Positions 58,202 through 64,000 of a DNA stretch of 64,000 nucleotides are shown here, piece after piece (position 1 is the first letter of the stretch; each line of letters starts with the position of its first letter). The DNA is from Clostridiales bacterium (GTDB lineage: Bacteria > Bacillota > Clostridia > Christensenellales > Aristaeellaceae). The translations under genes were made by a program, and so were the position numbers. The stretch covers positions 1 to 64,000 of the forward strand of contig SFHK01000011.1 in NCBI GenBank assembly GCA_004556395.1. Direction: 5' to 3'. A model generated the notes under the pieces. The model searched no databases. It was not told the origin of the DNA and saw nothing but the letters and a program-made list of their open reading frames with translations.

Positions 58202-59797
58202 TCAGCCAAAATTCACGATTTCAGCCAGCTCGAGGTAGCGCTCCAGCCCGATGTTGTTGATCTGGGCGAGGTAGGCGTCCCAGTCGGCGTCCAGATCCAT
58301 CGTGCCGGTGATGAACTGAATCTTCGCCTGTTCGATGTAGTCATTCATCTGGGTCTTCAGCTCGTTGAACTCGGAGATCTTGTCAATGTCGTCGCACCAC
58401 GCGAACTGCGGGAAGCCCGTCAGGTAGTAGTAGTTCTCATAGGCGACGGCACCCTTGTACAGGTAGGGCACGTGGTCGGTCGGCGTGCGGCCGAACAGGG
58501 ATTCCTCGGTGCGGTAGTAGGGCACGGTGCCCACGTACCAGGTGGTGTTCTGCAGCACGTTGCGGCTGGTGAGGAAGAAGCGGGACGGCACGTTGCCGTT
58601 GATCGCGGGCTCGTCGCGCCACTCCCAGTTCACACCTTCGATGCCGTAGTCGATCATGACCATGCCCTCGTTGGAGAACCAGAAGTCCAGCCACTTCATG
58701 GCAATGTCGGGGCGCTCGCAATCCTTGGTGATCGCGCCGAAGAGATACAGCGGCAGGTGACCGTCGGTCGTCGCCACGCGCAGGCCGTTCGGGCCTTCCA
58801 CGGGAGCCAGCACGTCGTATACGTCATAGCAGTTTTCCATCAGCGCCGGGGAGACGGTGACGCCCGCCCAGAAGCCGCCGAACGCGCCGACGACGCGCTC
58901 CCTGGGGTCGTTCTTGTTCACGATGGACTGAAGCTGCGTGTTGTCCTGAATGAAGGTTTCCTCAGCGATCAGGCCCTCCTCAAAGAGGTGATGGATCCAG
59001 CGCAGACCCTCGCGGTATTCATCGGTGATGGCGGTCATGGAGACGTTTCCATCTGCGTCGGCTAACAGGGAATTGTGCTGCGGCGTGGGCTGGAAGGCGT
59101 TCATCAGATACACGGTGAAGTCGCCGCCATCCGTTCCGAAGGTGCCCATCATGGGGATTTCGTCGGATGGGTCGCCGTTGCCGTTCATGTCGTGGTCGCG
59201 CCAGTAGATCAGCATTTCTTCCAGCTCTTCCCACGTCTGCGGCTCGCCGTTGCCTGTGGCTTCCTGATACAAGGTCAGCCAGTCGTGGTTCACATACAGC
59301 TTGTTGCGCACCAGCACGTAGGTGGCGGGGTCGGTGCGGAAGAGCGTGTAGATGTGGCCGTCCGGCGCGGTGATGTTTTCCTTGATTTCGGGCTGCGCGG
59401 CAAACGCGGCCTTGATGTTGTAGCCGTATTCCTCGATCAGCTCGTCCAGCGGCAGCAGGATGCCCGCCTGGCTGTACTGGGCTACGGTTTCGGTGGAAAA
59501 GCCAGTGGAATAGATGTCCGGGTACTCGCCGCTGGAAATGGAGAGGTTGAACTTGGTGGTGACTTCGCTGGCGGGAACCTGAATCCAGTTCACGTGCACG
59601 CCGGTTTTCTCTTCATACCACAGCGTGGTTGTGTTGGTTTCCATGTCTTCGATCGTCGCGCCGGGGCTCATCCAGATGGTCAGCTCGTAGGGCTCGTCCA
59701 CGATGGGGAACACGTTTACGTCGGAAACCGTAAGCGCGGAGGCGTTCACGGTCAGCGCCAGCAGAAGCGCCAGCAACAGAATGGTCAGCTTTTTCAT
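58202..59797 (-). CDS. Extracellular solute-binding protein, family 1
   Basis: 531 residues. The signal peptide KKLTILLLALLLALTVNASALTV has no cysteine. The body carries VNHDWLTLYQEATGNGEPQT, an acidic loop DMNGNGDPSDEIP (a likely calcium site), and the usual C-lobe. AAAGGAAG lies before the ATG. It follows two permeases and precedes the FAD oxidoreductase. Confidence 0.92.
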   Translation of the reverse strand: MKKLTILLLALLLALTVNASALTVSDVNVFPIVDEPYELTIWMSPGATIEDMETNTTTLWYEEKTGVHVNWIQVPASEVTTKFNLSISSGEYPDIYSTGFSTETVAQYSQAGILLPLDELIEEYGYNIKAAFAAQPEIKENITAPDGHIYTLFRTDPATYVLVRNKLYVNHDWLTLYQEATGNGEPQTWEELEEMLIYWRDHDMNGNGDPSDEIPMMGTFGTDGGDFTVYLMNAFQPTPQHNSLLADADGNVSMTAITDEYREGLRWIHHLFEEGLIAEETFIQDNTQLQSIVNKNDPRERVVGAFGGFWAGVTVSPALMENCYDVYDVLAPVEGPNGLRVATTDGHLPLYLFGAITKDCERPDIAMKWLDFWFSNEGMVMIDYGIEGVNWEWRDEPAINGNVPSRFFLTSRNVLQNTTWYVGTVPYYRTEESLFGRTPTDHVPYLYKGAVAYENYYYLTGFPQFAWCDDIDKISEFNELKTQMNDYIEQAKIQFITGTMDLDADWDAYLAQINNIGLERYLELAEIVNFG

Positions 59798-59887
59798 GCT
59801 CTTCTTCCTTTCACAGGGTGGTTGTCGGGTCAGTCGGATGAGTGAGTCGGGAAGGTCAGTCGGGAAAGGGACGGGGTTGCAAAACGG

Positions 59888-60790
59888 TCAGCCCTTTACG
59901 GAGCCGATCATGATTCCCTGAACGAAATACTTCTGCACGAACGGGTACAGGATGAACATGGGCACGGAGGAAACGACGATCAGCGAATACTTCATCACGC
60001 GCTGGCGCTCCTGCATGGTGATCATCGATTCCACGTCCATGCTGCTGGTCATGTCCGCGGAGTCGTTGAGAATGAGGATTTCCCGCAGGAATACGGTCAG
60101 CGGCATCTTGTTTCGCGAGCTCAGATAGACCATCGCGTCAAAGTAGCTGTTCCACACGCCCACGGCGTAGTACAGACCCACAACCGCCAGAATCGGCACC
60201 GACAGCGGCAGCACGATGCGCACCAGATACCGCATCTCGGCGCAGCCGTCCAGCTGGGCGGCCTCGCGCAGTTCGCGGGGAATCTGCGTGGAGAAGTACG
60301 TGCGCATGATGATCATATTGTACACCGACACGGACGCGGGCACCAGCACCGCCAGCGGATTGTCCAGCAGACCATAGGAGCGAATCGTCAGGTAGGTGGG
60401 AATCAGGCCGCCGCCGAAGTACATGGTGAAGACGAACAGACCCATGAACAGGTTCCGGCCGTCCAGATTCGGCTGCGCCAGCGGATAGGCCGCGCACACG
60501 CAGAAGATCAGCCCGAACAGCGCACCGACGACGGTATATAAAAGGGAGTTTCGGTAGCCGATCCACACCGGGCCGTATTCGAACACCGCGCGGTATCCCG
60601 CATCCGACCATTTGGACGGCCAGATATTGACCGACAGCGTGCCCGCGCCGCCGTCAAACGACGCGAAGATGACGAACAGCAGCGGGTAGGCGATGATCAG
60701 CGTGAACAGAACTATCAAAAGCGTGTTGACGCTGTAGAACACATAATCCTGCGCGCAGGGGCGGATGTGATTCTTATGTTGAAGACGCAC
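59888..60790 (-). CDS. ABC sugar transporter permease 2 (YtcP/AraQ-like)
   Basis: 300 residues, six helices, EAA loop EAAQLDGCAEMRYLVRIVLP, C-terminus YPFVQKYFVQGIMIGSVKG. The GTG at 60790 has AAGGGAGG 9 bases upstream, so a GTG start is accepted. It is 15 bases after permease 1. Confidence 0.9.
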   Translation of the reverse strand: MRLQHKNHIRPCAQDYVFYSVNTLLIVLFTLIIAYPLLFVIFASFDGGAGTLSVNIWPSKWSDAGYRAVFEYGPVWIGYRNSLLYTVVGALFGLIFCVCAAYPLAQPNLDGRNLFMGLFVFTMYFGGGLIPTYLTIRSYGLLDNPLAVLVPASVSVYNMIIMRTYFSTQIPRELREAAQLDGCAEMRYLVRIVLPLSVPILAVVGLYYAVGVWNSYFDAMVYLSSRNKMPLTVFLREILILNDSADMTSSMDVESMITMQERQRVMKYSLIVVSSVPMFILYPFVQKYFVQGIMIGSVKG

Positions 60791-60805
60791 GTTGCCTGCC
60801 CTCCC

Positions 60806-61741
60806 TTACCACAGCGAGCTGCCGGAAAGGCGGCCCGTGACGCCGTTTACCGTAGCCAGCAGAATCAGATTGACGATGGCGACGAACAGGCCGATGGCCG
60901 TTGCCGAAGAATACTGCGGAAGCGTGCTGGTCAGACCCTGCTTATATACATAGGTGTTGATGACCTCGGACGCGTTCAGGTTCATGCTGTTCTGAAGCAG
61001 ATAGACCTTCTCATAGCCGACGCTCAGAAGGCTTCCGCAGCTCATGATCAGAAGCACGCACACGGTGGGCAGAAGCGAGGGAATATCCACGTGGCGGATG
61101 CGCTGAACGAGCGTGGCGCCGTCGATCAGCGCGGCTTCGTGCAGCTCGGAGGACACACCGCGCAGCGAGGCGATATAAATAATGGAAGAATAGCCCACGC
61201 CCTGCCACACGTTTGTCCACACGTAAATGTGCTTGAACGCGCTCTCGATGCCCATGTAGTTGCGCGCCGGAACGCCGAACAGCTGCATGATTGCGTTGAA
61301 CAGGCCGGTGCGCGCGTCAAACATCTGAAGAATGATTGAGCACATGACAACGGTGGTAATGAAGTGCGGAAGATAGGAAATCGTCTGCACGAGCTTTCGA
61401 AACACGCTGCTGGTCAGGTAATGCACCGACAGTGCCAGCAGCAGTGCGCAGGGGAATGTCGCAATGCCATACGCGCCCAGCACCAGCGTGTTCTTCATGA
61501 TGGTGAGGAATTTATAGTTGGAGATAAAACGGCTGATAAACCGCAGCCCGACCCACGGGCTTTCCGAGATTCGATCTGACGGCATGTAGTCCTTGAACGC
61601 GATCTGTATGCCGTACATCGGCACGTAGCGGAACAAAATCAGAACCGTCAGGGGTATCATCAGCATCAGATACAGCGCCCGGTTCTGCCACACGCGCCTG
61701 AAAAGGGGCTTCCTTTTCTCCGTGAGTACCTTGCCAGTCAC
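60806..61741 (-). CDS. ABC sugar transporter permease 1 (LplB family)
   Basis: About 311 residues, six helices, EAA loop EAALIDGATLVQRIRHVDIP. A GTG at 61741 (AAAGGA 10 bases upstream) was preferred to a GTG at 61750 that is too close to the site. First gene of a four-gene operon, divergent from the membrane AraC regulator. Confidence 0.88.
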   Translation of the reverse strand: MTGKVLTEKRKPLFRRVWQNRALYLMLMIPLTVLILFRYVPMYGIQIAFKDYMPSDRISESPWVGLRFISRFISNYKFLTIMKNTLVLGAYGIATFPCALLLALSVHYLTSSVFRKLVQTISYLPHFITTVVMCSIILQMFDARTGLFNAIMQLFGVPARNYMGIESAFKHIYVWTNVWQGVGYSSIIYIASLRGVSSELHEAALIDGATLVQRIRHVDIPSLLPTVCVLLIMSCGSLLSVGYEKVYLLQNSMNLNASEVINTYVYKQGLTSTLPQYSSATAIGLFVAIVNLILLATVNGVTGRLSGSSLW

Positions 61742-61807
61742 GGCCGTCACATCCTTTCGCCTGTGCGATTATGCTACTACAAAATGCCGCCCGGGGCAAC
61801 CGCCGAT

Positions 61808-61835
61808 TCTTTTTTCAGCCGACAGAAGCGCTGAA
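61808..61835. promoter_or_regulatory. Inverted repeat in divergent intergenic region
   Basis: 9-bp perfect arms TTTTTCAGC/GCTGAAAAA with a 10-base loop, between the permease operon and the AraC gene. It could be an operator or a leader hairpin. Confidence 0.4.
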
Positions 61836-61912
61836 AAAGCCGCTTTTCTATCCGACAATTCATCAATTTCCGACATATTTTAGGAAAAACGGGGAAACGC
61901 GGTCTTCGAAAC

Positions 61913-61941
61913 TTGTTCTGTTTCGCGAAGAATGATATAAT
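61913..61941 (+). promoter_or_regulatory. Promoter of membrane AraC regulator
   Basis: TTGTTC (61913-61918), a 17-base spacer, consensus TATAAT (61936-61941). Confidence 0.65.
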
Positions 61942-61975
61942 TGAACGCGATTCTGAATGCATGGGGGAGTTCGCA

Positions 61976-64000
61976 GTGAAGCTTTCCGTTCGCCGCATGG
62001 CGGCCAGCCGCGTGTTTTCAAGGGTGCTTCTGTTTTATCTCGTGCTGGTGCTGTTCTTCGGCGGCGTGTGCTGCGCGGCCTATTTCTGGACGACGGAGAC
62101 GAACGTGGAGCGGCTGGTGGAGCGCAATCGACTGGTGTTTGAGAACTCCGCAATCGGCCTGAGCAATACGTTTTCGACGATTGAAAGCTTCACGGAGACG
62201 CTGTACGACCAGAAGGAGCTGCAGACGCTGATGGGGAGCACGGCCCGCGAGCGCGGCAACCTGACCATCGGTATCTATAAGACGATCGAGGAGCTGCCCC
62301 TGCTCAGCGACAGCAGCGGCATTATCGGCGGCTATTTTGTGTATCTGCCCGCGGCCGATGTGATCATCGCGCCCAAGCAGGGCTATGTGGGCATTGAGAA
62401 ATACTACGACGCGCATTTTGCCCTCGATCCGGCACAGCCCTTCGCAGACTGGAAGCGCGAGGTGCTCGAGGGCAGCGCGAATTCGATTCACGCCTCGTGG
62501 AGCCATCATTCCGAAATTCAGTACAGCTTGCCGCTGGCCAGCCGGCTGATCGGCGTTCCGAATGCGCGCGCCGTGTTTCGGCTGAAGCCCGACCGGCTGC
62601 TGCGGCAGCTGTCAGTGTCGCTGCTGGACGAGGACGGCTGCGCCATGATCACGGACGCGGAGGGCACGATTCTCGCGGTAAGCGAAGGCGGCGCGGAGAT
62701 TGCCCGCGTGCTGGACGGCTGCGTGCCAGCAGCGTCCGCGCGCGTGCAGACGCTGAAGCTGAACGAAAAAACATATCTGTGCTCCGCGGCCGACCTGACG
62801 CACTACGGCGTGCGCATGCTGATCTTTGCGCCGCGGAGCGCCGTGCGCGCCGAAGCGCGGGAGTCCATTCGCGGCATCCTGTCGGCGTTCGTGTGGACGG
62901 TCATCGGCGGTCTTGTCGTGCTGCTCGCGCTTCTGGCGCTGAGTTTCCGTCCGCTGTGGCCCATCGCGCAGCGTGTGGCGGAAACGGATGCGAACGGGCA
63001 CGGCCTGAAGATGGTGTCCGAGGCGTTTCTGCGCATGGAACGGAACAACCGCCTTCTGGAAAAGCGGCTGGAGGAGCAGGCCGGGCACCTGCGCAACGGC
63101 TGCGTGAACCGGCTGATTCATGGCCGCGCCGCCGACGCGTACACGCTGGAAGACATGCTGCGCCATGCAGCTCTGCCCATTCACGGCAGTCATTTTGCCG
63201 GGGTGGCAATTCGGTTGGGTGAGGAAGCGGAGACCGAGGCTGCGCGCGCCATGACGCTGGAAATCCTCGAACGCTTCCGCGATCATCTCGTATTCCTGAC
63301 GTTTGACAGCCTGTGCGTCGTCGACTGCCTGTTTTTCGAGGAAGAAGACGGCGAAACCGACCTGAACGCCTATTTCGCCGGGGTATACGAGGGACTTCAG
63401 ACGCTGTGCGGCGGCGAGCCCGAAATCTGCGTAGGTACGCGGTGCGACCGGTTGGAATGCGTGGCAGATTCGTTCCGCGCCGCCCGGCGCTTGCTGGGCG
63501 TATCGGCGCACGACGAGTGGCTCCAACTGGCGGAGGATAATCCCGGTGAAATCGCCATCAGCCGCGTGCTGACCAAGGACGAGGCGCAAAAGCTGGAAAA
63601 TTGCACGGCGACCGGCGATCTCGCGGGCGTTACAAGGCTGCTGGATGAGATATACAATCGGAATTTCACTCAAAATCGCCTGACGGACTTTCAGCGGCAA
63701 TATCTGTTCTGCCGTCTGATTGGCGTGCTGGCACGCATGCCGGGCGGCGAAACGCCCGCCGACGCGCTGCCGGGAGACCTTCTGCATCGCACGGAGGGCG
63801 AATTCTTTGAATGGCTGACGGCGCGGCTCGCGGAGGCGTGCGAAGAAGCGCGCGACCGGAATACGCAGAAATCCCAGCTGTTCGCGGACGGCGTGCGCGG
63901 CTATATCGATGAAAACTATGCCCGTTACGACCTGTCGCTGGCCGGGTTGGCGCTGCACTTTGGCGTGACAGGCAGCTATCTGTCCACGATCTTCAAAAAA
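61976..64000 (+). CDS. Membrane-anchored AraC-family regulator (3' end outside window)
   Basis: A GTG at 61976 with GGGGGAG 6 bases upstream opens 675 codons without a stop to the window edge. Residues about 17-37 and 300-322 are membrane helices; between them lies an extracellular sensor, probably Cache-like. After helix 2 comes a helical segment rich in coiled-coil residues, then a cytosolic domain with AARAMTLEILERFRDHLVFL, and at the edge the start of the AraC HTH (YIDENYARYDLSLAGLALHF). Such regulators usually sense the sugar outside the cell and control the adjacent importer, here the divergent permease/SBP/oxidoreductase operon. Confidence 0.85.
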   Translation, partial: MKLSVRRMAASRVFSRVLLFYLVLVLFFGGVCCAAYFWTTETNVERLVERNRLVFENSAIGLSNTFSTIESFTETLYDQKELQTLMGSTARERGNLTIGIYKTIEELPLLSDSSGIIGGYFVYLPAADVIIAPKQGYVGIEKYYDAHFALDPAQPFADWKREVLEGSANSIHASWSHHSEIQYSLPLASRLIGVPNARAVFRLKPDRLLRQLSVSLLDEDGCAMITDAEGTILAVSEGGAEIARVLDGCVPAASARVQTLKLNEKTYLCSAADLTHYGVRMLIFAPRSAVRAEARESIRGILSAFVWTVIGGLVVLLALLALSFRPLWPIAQRVAETDANGHGLKMVSEAFLRMERNNRLLEKRLEEQAGHLRNGCVNRLIHGRAADAYTLEDMLRHAALPIHGSHFAGVAIRLGEEAETEAARAMTLEILERFRDHLVFLTFDSLCVVDCLFFEEEDGETDLNAYFAGVYEGLQTLCGGEPEICVGTRCDRLECVADSFRAARRLLGVSAHDEWLQLAEDNPGEIAISRVLTKDEAQKLENCTATGDLAGVTRLLDEIYNRNFTQNRLTDFQRQYLFCRLIGVLARMPGGETPADALPGDLLHRTEGEFFEWLTARLAEACEEARDRNTQKSQLFADGVRGYIDENYARYDLSLAGLALHFGVTGSYLSTIFKK

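Noticed and set aside
1..64000. tRNA, rRNA, riboswitch, prophage or IS elements
   Set aside because: None recognised on either strand by eye; no transposase, integrase or phage structural motifs were seen in any reading frame.

Overview
The window looks like the chromosome of a GC-rich, probably endospore-forming member of the Clostridia (Bacillota), most likely an anaerobic gut heterotroph. Support comes from the gerW/DUF2953 sporulation pair, a long-form hpf with a sigma-H-like promoter, YfhO, M56/BlaI, consensus -35/-10 promoters, strong GGAGG ribosome binding sites, and five LplB/YtcP-type sugar importers. The species cannot be fixed from the sequence. I saw no rRNA, tRNA, CRISPR array, transposase or prophage gene.

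Layout. 1-3.9 kb is visibly less GC-rich than the rest: a partial importer (SBP plus permease), a quinone oxidoreductase and a divergent AraC regulator. 3.9-5.0 kb: gerW and DUF2953. 5.0-10.5 kb: PfkB kinase, DUF4838 protein, TetR regulator and oleate hydratase. 10.5-14.4 kb: a complete importer (permease, permease, SBP) bounded by two copies of the oleate hydratase 3' end plus terminator. 14.4-20.8 kb: a TIM-barrel isomerase, DUF5071, then an overlapping operon of YfhO, two small proteins and a GH32 hydrolase. 20.9-28.2 kb: a FucI-like isomerase divergent from a leaderless AraC gene, two paralogous zinc peptidases, a NodB deacetylase, a DUF4272 protein and a VanY-type peptidase. 28.3-35.9 kb: a catabolic locus of two cytoplasmic sialidase-like enzymes and a DapA/NAL-type lyase, divergent from an AraC regulator that is followed by a complete importer. 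36-39.6 kb: a lipoprotein metallo-beta-lactamase-fold hydrolase, a small ORF, and an M56/BlaI pair with a palindromic operator. 39.7-44.8 kb: a very large, frameshifted BspA-type leucine-rich-repeat surface protein. 44.9-48.7 kb: an anion transporter, a methyltransferase, and an ECF sigma factor with a membrane partner carrying a duplicated His/Cys module. 48.8-54.2 kb: a fourth importer and an unknown membrane protein. 54.3-64 kb: a DUF4091 protein, hpf with an upstream small ORF, then an operon of permease, permease, SBP and FAD oxidoreductase, divergent from a membrane-anchored AraC regulator that runs off the right end.

How it works together. The repeating theme is glycan foraging: an AraC-type sensor, an SBP with two permeases, and intracellular enzymes (sialidase-like, GH32, DUF4838, DUF4091, isomerases, PfkB kinase). 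None of the five importers has an ATPase here, so a shared MsmK/UgpC-type ATPase elsewhere is implied. All five SBPs have signal peptides without a lipobox cysteine, although a lipoprotein with a good lipobox is encoded in the same window. Every SBP gene is followed by a stem-loop, which suggests post-transcriptional control of SBP:permease ratio. The most unusual observations are these shared importer features, the extracytoplasmic duplicated Cys/His module in the sigma-factor partner, the quantised repeat structure and frameshift of the LRR protein, and the duplicated oleate hydratase tail flanking one importer.
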